A stretch of DNA of 64,000 nt from Propionispira raffinosivorans DSM 20765 (GCF_000381065.1 NZ_KB905842.1:143995-207994), one strand, 5' to 3'. Shown: positions 44,004 to 53,924, numbered from the stretch's first letter. Translations and numbers: made by a program. The notes: a model not told the origin generated them from the sequence alone.

Positions 44004-44211
44004 AATAAGCACCTCTTAATAATATTATTTGGAGATATCTCCTTGTTTTTTATGAATATGAATGTAAAACGAGTATCATGATACCATATTTTTAGCAATG
44101 ATCACTAAAGGATTATAATTATTGTAATATTATAATCCTTTTATGTCAAATAATCGCAATGTTTAACAATACAAAAATCAATTTATTGCAATTAAAAACA
44201 ATAAAATAATA

Positions 44212-44273
44212 TTGACAAAATAATAAAACAATGATAATCTTGCTTTAAAGGCCATTAAAACAATAATATTGTT
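44212..44273 (+). promoter_or_regulatory. Promoter and putative DeoR operator of the epimerase/PTS cassette
   Basis: TTGACA (44212-44217), 17 bases, TAATCT (44235-44240). Beyond it, AACAATA-A-TATTGTT (44259-44273) is a perfect 15-bp palindrome in the early transcribed region. A related AACAATAAAATAATATTG element (44197-44214) overlaps the -35. Confidence 0.65.
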
Positions 44274-44301
44274 GTTAAACATTGCGAAAGGAATGGTGGG
44301 T

Positions 44302-45012
44302 TTGAAAAAATATATAGAGGTGTCTCCTTCACTTATATGTGCAGATTTATGCAATTTAGAACAGGAGGTTAATACTTTGCAAAAAGCAGGGATGCGATCC
44401 TTACATGTTGATATTATTGATCCACATTTCAGCCCAAGTATGCCGATAGGGCTTTCCAGCGTGGAGCAGCTTAAAGCTAAAAGTAGTATGGACTTTGATG
44501 TGCATATCATGTCTACCGATAATGAATTCTTTATTAAAAAACTGGTGAAAATAAAACCAGCTAGTATTATTTTTCATTATGAATCAGGTATTCATGTAGA
44601 AAAGATGCTGCAACTTATAAAAGAGGCAGATATCAAAGCCGGAATTGCTCTTAATCCAGCGACTCCGTTGGACGTACTTGAGTACGTTGTTGAAGCTTGT
44701 GATTATGTTTTATTAATGTTAATAAACCCGGGCTATGCTGATGGGAAAAATGAGAGGATGGTGCCATATGCTTTAGAAAAAATACATCATTGCAAAGAAT
44801 TTTTGAAGTGTCATAATTCTAAAGCTAAAATAATTGTTGATGGTCGTGTTTCATTGGAATCAATTCCTAAATTGTTGAACGCGGGTGCGGATGTATTGGT
44901 AGCTGGCAGCAAAAGCGTTTTTCGTAAAGAAAATAGTTATGCAGCAAATTATCAGCAGGTGAACGAAATCGTTAATAATTTTTTTAAAGGAGGTAAGAGT
45001 GATGAATTATAA
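44302..45012 (+). CDS. Ribulose-phosphate 3-epimerase family protein (allulose-6-P epimerase-like)
   Basis: About 236 aa from TTG 44302; AAAGGA lies nine bases upstream, while ATG 44293 would touch it. TIM barrel with family metal ligands in order: His and Asp in LHVDIID, His in FDVHIMS, Asp in IIVDGRVS. The loop normally reading MDGxFVPN reads IDPHFSPSM, and the NPGY/DPGF loop reads INPGYADGK. The substrate pocket therefore differs from standard Rpe. AlsE-type epimerases act on D-allulose-6-P, a plausible but unproven match. First gene of the DeoR-controlled cassette; overlaps the next gene by 11 bases. Confidence 0.8.
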   Translation: MKKYIEVSPSLICADLCNLEQEVNTLQKAGMRSLHVDIIDPHFSPSMPIGLSSVEQLKAKSSMDFDVHIMSTDNEFFIKKLVKIKPASIIFHYESGIHVEKMLQLIKEADIKAGIALNPATPLDVLEYVVEACDYVLLMLINPGYADGKNERMVPYALEKIHHCKEFLKCHNSKAKIIVDGRVSLESIPKLLNAGADVLVAGSKSVFRKENSYAANYQQVNEIVNNFFKGGKSDEL

Positions 45013-45559
45013 AATGGCAGTAAAACTAGTTTTAAGTGAATGTTCATCAGCATTAGATAAAATTAATGAAGACGAAGTCAATAACTTTATGAATATGCTT
45101 TTGGAAGCTGATCAAGTTTTTTTTGTAGGAGTGGGCCGCGTAAAACTAGAATTAGAAGCTTTTGCTAAAAGGCTGGCACATCTTGGTATAAAGGTGCATA
45201 TCGTGGGTGATATTAATGAGCCAGCGATGACATCAAAAGATGTTTTAGTGATAGGATCTGGCAGTGGTGAATCTTTAATTCCAGTAGCTATCGCTAAAAA
45301 GGCTAAGCAGATAGGTGGAAAAATCATACACATAGGGTCCAATTCTAAAAGTTCTTTGGCGTCTATTACAGATTTAATGGTACGTATCCCGGTTCAGACA
45401 AAACTTTATTTGTCTGATGAAATTGTATCAAAACAGCCAATGTCCAGTTTATTTGAGCAAAGCCTGTTTTTATTTGGTGATGTGGTAGCAGTGATGATTA
45501 TCGATAAAAAAAATATTGAGTTGAAAAAGTTATGGAATTATCACGCTAATCTGGAGTAA
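45002..45559 (+). CDS. SIS-domain sugar isomerase, 6-phospho-3-hexuloisomerase-like
   Basis: 186 aa, the length of PHI/HxlB. The single SIS domain shows FFVGVGRVKLELEAFAKRLAHLG, VIGSGSGESLIPVAIA and the C-terminal SSLFEQSLFLFGDVVA, all typical of 6-phospho-3-hexuloisomerase. HxlB normally works with hexulose-phosphate synthase in the ribulose monophosphate pathway; here the partner is an Rpe-family epimerase instead. AAGGAGG lies eight bases before ATG 45002. The pair probably converts an unusual ketohexose phosphate to fructose-6-P. The 45560-45796 gap holds only imperfect AT-rich hairpins and a weak promoter-like TTGACT. Confidence 0.85.
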   Translation: MNYKMAVKLVLSECSSALDKINEDEVNNFMNMLLEADQVFFVGVGRVKLELEAFAKRLAHLGIKVHIVGDINEPAMTSKDVLVIGSGSGESLIPVAIAKKAKQIGGKIIHIGSNSKSSLASITDLMVRIPVQTKLYLSDEIVSKQPMSSLFEQSLFLFGDVVAVMIIDKKNIELKKLWNYHANLE

Positions 45560-45796
45560 GAGTAGCACTCATTAATAGATAGTCGTGATACTTCAAGCAA
45601 CCTTATGCATTAATATATTAAAAAATCAGAATTATTAAATTATAATAATCTGCTCAAAGCTAAATTTTTTAATGTAATGCAAAAAATACTTTTGACTTTA
45701 AATTTCTTATTGGTATTACTATTAATTGATTTGTCAGTTAATCATTATTTTTTTTATTATATAGAAATATGATGTGAATTTGAAAGGAGAATAAAT

Positions 45797-47203
45797 ATGA
45801 CAACGAATATAAGAGCTAAAATTCAGGCATTTGGTGGTTTTTTGACAGCCATGGTAATTCCTAATATGGGAGCCTTTATAGCTTGGGGGTTTATTACTGC
45901 ACTATTTATACCGACAGGATGGTTTCCCAATGAAGCGTTTGCTAAATTAGTAGGCCCGATGGTCAGTTCCTTATTACCTTTGTTATTAGCATACGCTGGG
46001 GGGAAGTTAGTATATGATGCAAGAGGTGGAATTGCTGGAACTGTAGGAACGATAGGTCTTATTGTAGGAGCTAATATACCTATGTTTCTTGGTGCAATGA
46101 TTATGGGGCCGCTTAGTGCTTATGTGATTAAAAAATTTGATAAAGCAATTAAAAATCATATTCCATCAGGGTTTGAAATGTTAATTGACAATTTTTCTCT
46201 AGGTATTGTAGGTCTTATTTTATGTCTCTTAGCAAATTCACTAATTGGTCCAGCTGTACAGGAAGCAAATAATCTTATCAGTATAGTAATAAAAGTATTG
46301 GTAAGCACTGGTATTTTACCAATATTGGCGTTAATCAATGAACCAGCTAAAGTATTGTTTTTAAATAATGTTATTGATCAGGGAGTATATTATCCTTTGG
46401 GAATGCAAGATGCTTTAGATACAGGAAAATCTATTTACTTTATGGTTGCATCAAATCCAGGGTCGGGGCTAGGCTTATTGCTGGCATATGCGTTATTTGG
46501 TCAAGGCGTATCAAAAAGTACAGCACCCGGTGCAATAATAATACATTTCTTCGGTGGTATTCATGAAATGTATTTTCCATTTGTACTAATGAAACCTATT
46601 ACTATTATTTCTATGATTTGCGGGTCTGCATGTGGAATAATTACTTTTCAATTATTTGGGGCAGGTCTTGTCGCAGGTCCTAGTCCTGGTTCTATTTTTG
46701 CCTACTTAGCACTTACACCAAAAGGTAATTTTTTAGGTGTAATAGCTGGTGTTTTTGTTGCAGCCGTAGTAAGTTTTCTAATTACAGCATTCATTCTTAA
46801 AATTTCTAAAACGAATAAGGATGAAGATTTAAATGAGTCTATTGTTCGGACCAAGTCGATGAAACAGGAAGGAAAAAATATTCTTACCGATATAACAAAT
46901 AATACATCTCAAAAACTCATTACTTTTGTTGCCTTTGCCTGTGATGCGGGTATGGGAAGCAGTGCAATGGGAGCAAGCGTTATGAAAAAAAATTTAGACA
47001 AACTGGGAATCGATATTCGTGTTGAACATTTTGCTATTGAAAATATTCCGACTGAAGCTGATATTATTGTTACACATAAAAAATTAGTGGATCGGACTCG
47101 TATGGTTGTTAAGGACAAGCCAATCATTGCAATTGAAAATTATTTAAAAGATCCTGAGGTTACGAAACTTATTGGACAGATAGAACAACAATACCATAAA
47201 TAA
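45797..47203 (+). CDS. Mannitol-type PTS EIICB component
   Basis: 468 aa, the length of two-domain MtlA (EIICB). The membrane EIIC (about 1-340) starts IRAKIQAFGGFLTAMVIPNMGAFIAWG and has the substrate motif IHFFGGIHEMYFPFV. The C-terminal EIIB domain (~375-468) has the phospho-cysteine in FACDAGMGSSAMGAS. No EIIA domain is fused, and neither an EIIA (mtlF) nor a mannitol-1-P dehydrogenase (mtlD) gene is in the window. EIIA must come from elsewhere and the sugar may not be mannitol. AAAGGAG precedes the ATG. Likely part of the DeoR regulon with the epimerase and isomerase 237 bases upstream. Confidence 0.88.
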   Translation: MTTNIRAKIQAFGGFLTAMVIPNMGAFIAWGFITALFIPTGWFPNEAFAKLVGPMVSSLLPLLLAYAGGKLVYDARGGIAGTVGTIGLIVGANIPMFLGAMIMGPLSAYVIKKFDKAIKNHIPSGFEMLIDNFSLGIVGLILCLLANSLIGPAVQEANNLISIVIKVLVSTGILPILALINEPAKVLFLNNVIDQGVYYPLGMQDALDTGKSIYFMVASNPGSGLGLLLAYALFGQGVSKSTAPGAIIIHFFGGIHEMYFPFVLMKPITIISMICGSACGIITFQLFGAGLVAGPSPGSIFAYLALTPKGNFLGVIAGVFVAAVVSFLITAFILKISKTNKDEDLNESIVRTKSMKQEGKNILTDITNNTSQKLITFVAFACDAGMGSSAMGASVMKKNLDKLGIDIRVEHFAIENIPTEADIIVTHKKLVDRTRMVVKDKPIIAIENYLKDPEVTKLIGQIEQQYHK

Positions 47204-47345
47204 TAATTAACAAATTTTATAAAATTTTCCAATTAACCGTGACTGCAGTGAAAATTTATTAATTCTATGTTGAGAATTGATGAATGTATATATACATGTT
47301 AACATTTTGCGCACTACTGCAATAATAGTTTTTCATGCCATAAAA

Positions 47346-47406
47346 ATATGCTCCCTTTATAGTAGACAGTTTTATTATTTTAACTGTCCACTAAAAGGGA
47401 GCATAT
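47346..47406. terminator. Bidirectional hairpin terminator
   Basis: ATATGCTCCCTTT...GACAGTT (from 47346) pairs with AACTGTC...AAAGGGAGCATAT (to 47406), ~26-bp arms with a few mismatches. It lies between the convergent PTS and HAD phosphatase genes. Confidence 0.75.
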
Positions 47407-47438
47407 CCATTTTTAAGATGTTTTTTTGTATTTTTTGA

Positions 47439-48215
47439 TTAAGCTGTGGGGATATCCCCGACGCCATTTAAAACTAATCTTGGATGGTATGGGTATTTTT
47501 CCATTTCACGGCGAGTCGTCACACCAGAGAGAACTAAAATTGGATCGAGACCACTTTCGATGCCGGCGATGATATCTGTATCCATGCGGTCACCGATCAT
47601 TGCGGTTTCGGCCGAATGGATGCCCAGAATTTGCAGGCCGGTGCGCATCATTAGTGGATTGGGCTTTCCGATATAATAGGCTTTTTTCCCAGTTGTGAGC
47701 TCGATTGGTGCAACGAGAGCACGGCAGGCAGGTAGTATCCCATTCTCGGATGGTCCGGTTAAGTCGGTATTTGTGCCAATGAGCTTTGCCCCGTTTAAAA
47801 CATGATGCATGGCTTTGCATATGAGATCGTAGTTGTAATTAAGGGCTTCACCTATAATAACGTAGTCAGGATTAACATCCGTGAGAGTAATGCCTGCATC
47901 ATGTAAGGCATTAAAAAGACCGGACTCTCCGACCACATAGGCACTACAGCCTGGGTGTTGATGGCCTAAAAATTTCGCTGTTGCCAAGGCACTTGTATAA
48001 AAATGACTTTCGTCTACATCAAGTCCCATGTATGCTAATTTTTGATGCAGTTCTTGTGGGGTCTTCCCACTGTTATTGGTTAAAAATAAAAAATCTTTGT
48101 TTTCGCGATATAACCAGTCAACAAATTTTTTGACACCGGGGAGAAGCTGGTTTCCTTGGTAGATTACACCATCCATATCACATATAAATCCTTTTTTTGC
48201 TCTTAATAAATCCAA
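47439..48215 (-). CDS. NagD/AraL-type HAD-IIA sugar phosphatase
   Basis: About 258 aa. HAD motif I is FICDMDGVIYQG, motif II FLTNNSG, the Lys in GKPNPLMM, and motif IV TAMIGDRMDTDIIAG. The C2-type cap lies between motifs II and III. Subfamily IIA enzymes hydrolyse sugar or nucleotide phosphates such as UMP or PLP. TTG 48215 is the best start, with AAGGTGGG seven bases upstream; GTG 48227 and TTG 48221 sit inside or next to that site. Monocistronic. Next to the sugar-phosphate cassette, but transcribed toward it. Confidence 0.9.
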   Translation of the reverse strand: MDLLRAKKGFICDMDGVIYQGNQLLPGVKKFVDWLYRENKDFLFLTNNSGKTPQELHQKLAYMGLDVDESHFYTSALATAKFLGHQHPGCSAYVVGESGLFNALHDAGITLTDVNPDYVIIGEALNYNYDLICKAMHHVLNGAKLIGTNTDLTGPSENGILPACRALVAPIELTTGKKAYYIGKPNPLMMRTGLQILGIHSAETAMIGDRMDTDIIAGIESGLDPILVLSGVTTRREMEKYPYHPRLVLNGVGDIPTA

Positions 48216-49432
48216 AATCAATCCCACCTTTGCATATAACAGCCTTTTGTTTAACGGATATGATTGCCTACTTGATATATTCGTTTGAATATCCGAAAAT
48301 ACAGGACTGTGCTTTAATAATAAGTATCCTATTAAAATAGTATTCTTCTAATGTAAGGCATATTCCTTTTTGACAATATTAAAAAAGAGCTGTTAAGTTG
48401 TAAACTATTTGTAAAAATGATAATAAAAAATACTGTTTTATTTACTATTTTAAAAATATTTATCGGTTTATCAAAAATTAAAATTATGCAACATATTTTT
48501 ATATTCTTTATAAATGAAATACATTAAAATAATAATCATTATATATGAGAAATTTATTAAAAGATGATGGAGAAAATATTAAACTTAGGGATATAATACT
48601 TTATAATAAATAATTTGCAGGCAACGGAATTTTTTATTCGACTAGAAAAATAAAGAATTCATAAACTGGCTGTTGGTCCAGAAGTTGTCTATTTGAGTAT
48701 ATTACGGAAACCTTCTTTATAAATAGACCATAGAAGGTGCTATTTTTATATGAAAACGATAATAATTTACTTTAGTTGTCTATGGCAGGTGATATAAAAA
48801 AATTAAAATTTGGTTTTGGTTTTGCAATTAAAACTCTAGATGTGATCATACGTTTATTTTTATTTATATTTAAAAAAATCAAGTATATTACTTTTTATAA
48901 TAAACATTCGTTATTTTTTTATAAATTTTAAGATGAAAAAGAACTACCTGCTCAGTTTAAGCTGGATTGTTTTTTGTATCTGAAAATATTGAGTAGAAGT
49001 GCTGGGCTTTGACCGCTTTTTGGTGATGCGAAACCCTTGTATAATCAACGATTTTACAGGATGTGTATAGAGTATTTTAGATCGAGGAATGGCACGTTTT
49101 ATTGGAGTTTTCCGCTTTTTCAGTGAACTCTTTCAAGCGGATAATTTGTGAATTTTAGAAGGACAAATAAATTTTCTCGTGCTATAATTATCTCAAATGG
49201 TATAAACTGTCTTTATACATACCCGATACGAAGAAATATATTATTTATATAAAATATGACAGAGATAGAGTATAGAGCGTGAATTCTGTTGTGAATTTAA
49301 ATAGAATAAGTATCAAATCTCTGGAGTTGGGCAGGCTTTTGTTTTTTAGGCGGATAGCTCGGTATCGAGTGTGAACGGTGTTTACTATTGAACTATGTGA
49401 AATAATTCTTTAATGGAGGAGGAGAAGCCAGG
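48216..49432. other. 1.2-kb AT-rich intergenic desert before the nuo operon
   Basis: No ORF of useful length, tRNA, riboswitch or repeat array is recognisable on either strand. It holds stop-rich AT sequence, a short direct repeat AGTTGTCTAT (48683-48692, 48774-48783) and an AACCTTCT/AGAAGGT inverted pair (about 48709-48739). A short unsupported frame of 20 codons starts at about 49089. Near the right end is a nuo promoter candidate. Unusual in a window where most gaps are under 300 bases. Confidence 0.6.
49160..49188 (+). promoter_or_regulatory. Candidate promoter of the nuo operon
   Basis: AGGACA (49160-49165), 17 bases, TATAAT (49183-49188). This would give a leader of about 235 bases before nuoA, with a small CTCG/CGAG hairpin near 49358. 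The -35 matches consensus at four of six positions. Confidence 0.45.
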
Positions 49433-49795
49433 ATGTTACAAGAGTTTGGCAATATTGGGCTATTACTGCTGGTTGCCTTGATATTTCCGGTAATGGCATT
49501 AGGAACCGCATTTATGATTCGCCCTCGCCCTCGTCATAATGACGTGGAAAAATCTATGCCATATGAGTGTGGTGTAGATACGGTTGGCGAAACGTGGATT
49601 CAATTCAGAGCAAGTTATTTTTTATATGCATTAGTATTTGTCGCATTTGACATTGAAACTGTCTTTTTATATCTTTGGGCAATTAAATTTCGGCAATTAG
49701 GGACATTTGCCTTTATTGAAATGTTTATTTTTCTTGGCATTTTAGTGGTAGGGCTAGCCTATGCATGGAAGAAGGGAGCATTGGAATGGAAATAA
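49433..49795 (+). CDS. nuoA: NADH-quinone oxidoreductase-type complex I subunit A
   Basis: 120 aa with three membrane helices. The conserved loop [40 protein letters not shown] contains the family ECG and DIE motifs, with acidic residues that face the quinone channel. GGAGGAGG lies before the ATG. First gene of nuoABCDHIJKLMN. The hydrophilic NADH module NuoEFG is absent, as in ferredoxin- or F420-type 11-subunit complexes. Confidence 0.95.
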   Translation: MLQEFGNIGLLLLVALIFPVMALGTAFMIRPRPRHNDVEKSMPYECGVDTVGETWIQFRASYFLYALVFVAFDIETVFLYLWAIKFRQLGTFAFIEMFIFLGILVVGLAYAWKKGALEWK

Positions 49796-50301
49796 GTAAA
49801 TTGCAAACACAAGAAGAGCAAGCCAATGAATTGCTGCAAAAAAACATCATTTTAACAAGTTTTGATACTGTATTAAAATGGGCGCGAAGTAATTCTTTGT
49901 GGCCGTTGTCGTCAGGACTGGCTTGCTGTGCGATCGAAATGATGTCGGCTGCCGCTGCGCGCTTTGATTTATCGAGGTTTGGCTATGAGGTCTTTCGTGC
50001 TTCACCAAGACAAGCTGACTTGCTTATTGTAGCGGGGACTTTGACTTGGGCGATGGCAGGGCCATTGAAACGCTTATATGAGCAGATGCCTGAGCCGAAA
50101 TATGTGATTGCCATGGGCAGTTGTGCAAATTCCGGAGGACCCTTTGCGGATTCTTATTCAGTTGTGCCTGGTGTGGACAAGATTCTACCAGTTGATGTGT
50201 ACATTCCTGGCTGTCCGCCACGCCCGGAAGCGTTGATTCACGGAATGCTGGAGTTGAAACGCAAGATTAAGCATCCTGAGGCTGCAAGGAGAAAAATATG
50301 A
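49786..50301 (+). CDS. nuoB: Complex I subunit B ([4Fe-4S] N2 cluster)
   Basis: 171 aa from ATG 49786, overlapping nuoA by 10 bases. N2 ligands are present: the tandem cysteines in [10 protein letters not shown], Cys in [10 protein letters not shown] and Cys in [10 protein letters not shown]. This cluster passes electrons to quinone at the interface with NuoD. No fusion to other subunits. Confidence 0.95.
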   Translation: MEISKLQTQEEQANELLQKNIILTSFDTVLKWARSNSLWPLSSGLACCAIEMMSAAAARFDLSRFGYEVFRASPRQADLLIVAGTLTWAMAGPLKRLYEQMPEPKYVIAMGSCANSGGPFADSYSVVPGVDKILPVDVYIPGCPPRPEALIHGMLELKRKIKHPEAARRKI

Positions 50302-50768
50302 GCAATCTAGATATAAACGAGGTGCTGGCTGCGCTGCAGGCACACTGCGGAGAATCTATACAATTGATTGGTGAGGACTCTCAAGCAGCGTTGCTTGTTA
50401 TGCCAGAACGAATGTTGGAAGTTTTGGATATTCTTAAAACGAATGAGCTTTATCAATTCAATATGCTGCGTAATTTGACCGCGGTTGATTATCTGGAATA
50501 TATGGAGCTTGTGTATCATTTATATTCCTTGCCGCTTCGTCATGCGATTACGATAAAAGTTCGGTGCACGATGGAAGCCTTAAAAGTTCCGTCTGTGACA
50601 AAGATTTGGCCTTCGGCAAATTTTCAGGAACGGGAAATTTACGATTTATTAGGTGTGGATTTTATCGGTCATCCTGATTTGCGGCGTATTTTAATGCCAG
50701 AAGAGTTCACAGAGCATCCATTGCGTAAAACGTACAATTTCGTTGCTAATACGGGAGAAAAGAGGTAA
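50298..50768 (+). CDS. nuoC: Complex I subunit C (30-kDa type)
   Basis: 156 aa. The family signature [40 protein letters not shown] stretch (about residues 108-142) is intact, with the usual FxGHPxLRRIL variant. It is separate from nuoD rather than fused. The stop of nuoB and start of nuoC overlap by 4 bases. It helps form the connecting module near cluster N2. Confidence 0.95.
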   Translation: MSNLDINEVLAALQAHCGESIQLIGEDSQAALLVMPERMLEVLDILKTNELYQFNMLRNLTAVDYLEYMELVYHLYSLPLRHAITIKVRCTMEALKVPSVTKIWPSANFQEREIYDLLGVDFIGHPDLRRILMPEEFTEHPLRKTYNFVANTGEKR

Positions 50769-50775
50769 TCAATTC

Positions 50776-51873
50776 ATGGTAAAGACAGAAACCTATACTT
50801 TGAATATGGGACCGCAGCATCCTAGTACGCATGGCGTTCTGCAAGTCGTACTGGAACTAGATGGCGAGTTAGTCATTCAAGCAATTCCCCACATGGGCTA
50901 TCTGCATCGCGGCATTGAAAAACTGGCGGAAAGTCGTACGTATACTCAGTTTATACCTTATACGGATCGGTTGGACTATGTTTCATCTATGGGGAATAAC
51001 TGGGGATATTGTCTGGCAGTAGAAAAGCTGATGGGAATTACGGTGCCTGAACGGGCCGAATATTTACGGATTATCATGACAGAACTGAATCGTATGGCCA
51101 GTCATTTGATTTTTATGGGGTCGCTGGCAATTGATCTTGGTGCTTCGACTGGTATGATGTTTGGTTTTCGTGCTCGTGAACGAATTTTAGATTTATTTGA
51201 TATGACCTGTGGTGCTAGACAAACTTATAATTATATACGATTTGGCGGTGTGTCGGTCGATATACCACCCCGGTTCATTCCAGAATTAAAACGTTTCTTG
51301 GCGGATTTTCCGGCTATGCTTGTGGAATACCACGAGTTATTAACAGGCAATGAAATTTTGTATCATCGCCTAAAAGGTACAGGGGTGATTACGGCTGAGC
51401 GGGCACTTGAAATTGGTTTGACTGGGCCTGCACTGAGGGCTTCAGGTGTTGACTATGATATTCGAAAAATAGAACCATATGGTATTTATGATCGCTTTGA
51501 TTTTGATGTGCCTCTCGGCAAAGTTGGCGATTGCTGGGATCGTTATATCGGCCGTATGGAAGAAATGAAGCAGAGCGCGCGTATTGTGGCTCAGGCGTTG
51601 GAGCAAATGCCTGAGGGTGAAGTTATGACGAAAATTCCTAAGGTAATCAAACCACCAGTCGGTGATGTGTATCATTCTATCGAAAATCCACGTGGCGAAC
51701 TAGGTTTTTATATCGTTAGCGATGGCTCTACGAAACCTTATCGTATTCATGTACGTCGTCCTTCCTTTATTAACCTGCAGGTGCTCAATGAAACCTGTCA
51801 GGGGTTGTTAATCGGTGATGTTGTAGCAGTATTGGCGACATTAGATTCGTTAATGGGGGAAGTAGACTGCTAA
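50776..51873 (+). CDS. nuoD: Complex I subunit D (49-kDa type)
   Basis: 365 aa from ATG 50776 (AAAGAGGT upstream; the frame upstream overlaps nuoC). Quinone-site His and flanking residues are in [13 protein letters not shown], with [15 protein letters not shown] and the C-terminal [10 protein letters not shown] also typical. The [NiFe]-hydrogenase-like cysteines are absent, as expected for NuoD. It forms the quinone-reduction chamber with NuoB. Confidence 0.95.
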   Translation: MVKTETYTLNMGPQHPSTHGVLQVVLELDGELVIQAIPHMGYLHRGIEKLAESRTYTQFIPYTDRLDYVSSMGNNWGYCLAVEKLMGITVPERAEYLRIIMTELNRMASHLIFMGSLAIDLGASTGMMFGFRARERILDLFDMTCGARQTYNYIRFGGVSVDIPPRFIPELKRFLADFPAMLVEYHELLTGNEILYHRLKGTGVITAERALEIGLTGPALRASGVDYDIRKIEPYGIYDRFDFDVPLGKVGDCWDRYIGRMEEMKQSARIVAQALEQMPEGEVMTKIPKVIKPPVGDVYHSIENPRGELGFYIVSDGSTKPYRIHVRRPSFINLQVLNETCQGLLIGDVVAVLATLDSLMGEVDC

Positions 51874-51898
51874 ACTTTATGAAGAGGAGTCACAAAGT

Positions 51899-52939
51899 AT
51901 GCAAGAGATAACTAGCTTATTTCAGATTGCAAAAATGCTGAGAGCATTATTAGAAAGCTTTTTACCGAATCAACAGCTTGTGGATATCTGTATGAGCCTA
52001 ATTAATATCGGAGCTATTTTTACGATCATTTCCTTGTCGGCAGTTGTATTAGTTTATGCTGAACGAAAGGTAAGTGCTTTTATGCAGAGACGATCAGGTC
52101 CGAATCGCGTTGGTCCTAAGGGAACATTGCAGTCGGTTGCTGATATGGTAAAACTTATGGCGAAAGAGGATATTATGCCAGATGGTGCGGATCGGTGGAT
52201 GTGGATGTTAGCACCAATGCTGCTCTTTATTCCTGCCGCGGCAGTTTATGTAGTATTTCCTTTTGATAACAAGGCTATTTTTGCAGATTTGAATATTGGG
52301 ATTTTTTATTTTATCGCGATATCTGCGCAGTCGGTTTTGCCTTTTTTGATGGCTGGCTGGGCTTCGAATAATAAGTATTCGCTGGTAGGCGGTATGCGTA
52401 CAGTCGCACAGATGCTTAGCTATGAGGTTCCAATGGTACTTTCAATTTTAGGCATTGTCATGTTGGTTGGCTCAATGCGGATGAGTACAATCGTAGCCGC
52501 ACAAGAGCAGGTTTGGTTTATATTTTTACAACCAATTGCTTTTGTGGTTTATGTGATTACGGCAACCGCAGAAATTAACCGGGCACCATTTGACTTAGTT
52601 GAAGGTGAATCAGAGCTTGTTGCTGGACCATTTACGGAATATACAGGCATGCGCTGGGCCTTGTTCTTTTTGGCTGAATATGCTAATTTATTGGCTGTTT
52701 CAGCGATTGCAGCAACTTTGTTTTTGGGTGGCTGGAATGGACCTTGGCTGCCTGGGTGGATATGGTTTTTTCTTAAAATTGGTGTAATGATTTTCCTGTT
52801 TATGTGGTTTCGCTGGACTTTTCCAAGACTGCGTATTGATCAGCTTATGTCTTTTGGTTGGAAAATATTACTGCCATTGGCATTGGCTAATGTTATTATT
52901 ACAGGGATTGGCATGTATATTTACGAGTTTTTCAGTTAG
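51899..52939 (+). CDS. nuoH: Complex I subunit H
   Basis: 346 aa with eight membrane helices. Signatures are YAERKVSAFMQRRSGPNRVGPKG, EDIMPDGADRW and the ITATAEINRAPFDLVEGESELVAG loop, which carries the acidic residues of the E-channel next to the quinone site. GAGGAG before the ATG. It couples quinone chemistry to the membrane arm. Confidence 0.95.
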   Translation: MQEITSLFQIAKMLRALLESFLPNQQLVDICMSLINIGAIFTIISLSAVVLVYAERKVSAFMQRRSGPNRVGPKGTLQSVADMVKLMAKEDIMPDGADRWMWMLAPMLLFIPAAAVYVVFPFDNKAIFADLNIGIFYFIAISAQSVLPFLMAGWASNNKYSLVGGMRTVAQMLSYEVPMVLSILGIVMLVGSMRMSTIVAAQEQVWFIFLQPIAFVVYVITATAEINRAPFDLVEGESELVAGPFTEYTGMRWALFFLAEYANLLAVSAIAATLFLGGWNGPWLPGWIWFFLKIGVMIFLFMWFRWTFPRLRIDQLMSFGWKILLPLALANVIITGIGMYIYEFFS

Positions 52940-52951
52940 GAGGGACAAAAT

Positions 52952-53422
52952 ATGCTTGGTAAAGGCTTATTAAAAGGTATGCGTGTAACCTTTAAAACTT
53001 TTTTTCATAAAAAGGAAACGCTGCAGTATCCAGAAACAAAGCTAACCATGCCCGAACGCTTTCGTGGCGGCGAGCTGGATTTAAATACGGAAAAATGTAT
53101 CGCCTGTGGACTGTGCAAAATGGCCTGTCCAAATCATGTGATTGAGATTACGACCGGTACGGATGAAGCGAAAAAACGTTACTTAAAGTCATATGTATAT
53201 CATTCAGGATTGTGCCTGTATTGTAATTTTTGTGTGGAAGCATGTCCAACGAAGGCTATTGCTTGGGACAAAAACTATGAAAATTCTCGGTACTTTCGGG
53301 ATGAACTGGATGTTGATTGTTTAGCTATTGCAAAGCAGAAATTGGCAAAAACGATATCCGTAGATGATAAAGCAGCTGGTGAAAAGGGCAATACCCTTAA
53401 AGGAGGGATTTTGGATGAATGA
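52952..53422 (+). CDS. nuoI: Complex I subunit I (two [4Fe-4S] clusters)
   Basis: 156 aa. Two complete 8-Fe ferredoxin motifs: CIACGLCKMACP and CLYCNFCVEACPTKAI. In complexes lacking NuoEFG, NuoI is the likely docking point for ferredoxin or another soluble donor. TAGGAGG lies before the ATG, 12 bases after nuoH. The ~40-residue C-terminal tail after the second motif is not unusual. Confidence 0.95.
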   Translation: MLGKGLLKGMRVTFKTFFHKKETLQYPETKLTMPERFRGGELDLNTEKCIACGLCKMACPNHVIEITTGTDEAKKRYLKSYVYHSGLCLYCNFCVEACPTKAIAWDKNYENSRYFRDELDVDCLAIAKQKLAKTISVDDKAAGEKGNTLKGGILDE

Positions 53423-53924
53423 GCTGGCCTATAATGCAGCATTTTTTATATTTGCGGCGATTACAGTAGCATCGGCAATTGGGGTTGTGACAAAAAATGA
53501 TCTCGTTCACAGTGCATTACTACTGGCGTTGTGTTTTATTGGCGTAAGTGGTTTATATGTACTTTTGCAGGCGGACTTTTTGGCAGCTGTCCAAATTCTG
53601 ATTTACAATGGGGCTATTGCAATTGTTTTTGTTTTGGGAACGATGCTTACCAGAAGGAGTGCCCGGCATGGAACCAATGATACGGAAAAAAATATTCCAT
53701 CTCGTTTAGTTGCTGTGGTCAGTGGTCTGTTTGTTATTGTTACACTGGGCGTTATTGCTACAACACCGTGGCATTATTTTGGTGAGGGAGCTGTTGAAGA
53801 TACCCCGTCACTTATTGCACAGTTCATCTTAACGGATTATATGGTTGCAATGGAAGCTGCGGCTGTGCTTTTGCTGGCGGCTATGATTGGGGCAATTGTT
53901 TTGGCAAAGGGAGTGGAAGAATGA
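53415..53924 (+). CDS. nuoJ: Complex I subunit J
   Basis: 169 aa from ATG 53415 (AAAGGAGGG upstream), overlapping nuoI by 8 bases; the longer frame is an artefact. Five membrane helices, with [38 protein letters not shown] as the recognisable core containing the pi-bulge helix region. Membrane-arm subunit beside NuoK. Confidence 0.93.
   Translation: MNELAYNAAFFIFAAITVASAIGVVTKNDLVHSALLLALCFIGVSGLYVLLQADFLAAVQILIYNGAIAIVFVLGTMLTRRSARHGTNDTEKNIPSRLVAVVSGLFVIVTLGVIATTPWHYFGEGAVEDTPSLIAQFILTDYMVAMEAAAVLLLAAMIGAIVLAKGVEE

Noticed and set aside
48683..48783. Direct repeat AGTTGTCTAT and nearby inverted pair as a possible mobile-element remnant
   Set aside because: Only 10 bases long, not at the ends of any recognisable unit; too weak in AT-rich DNA.
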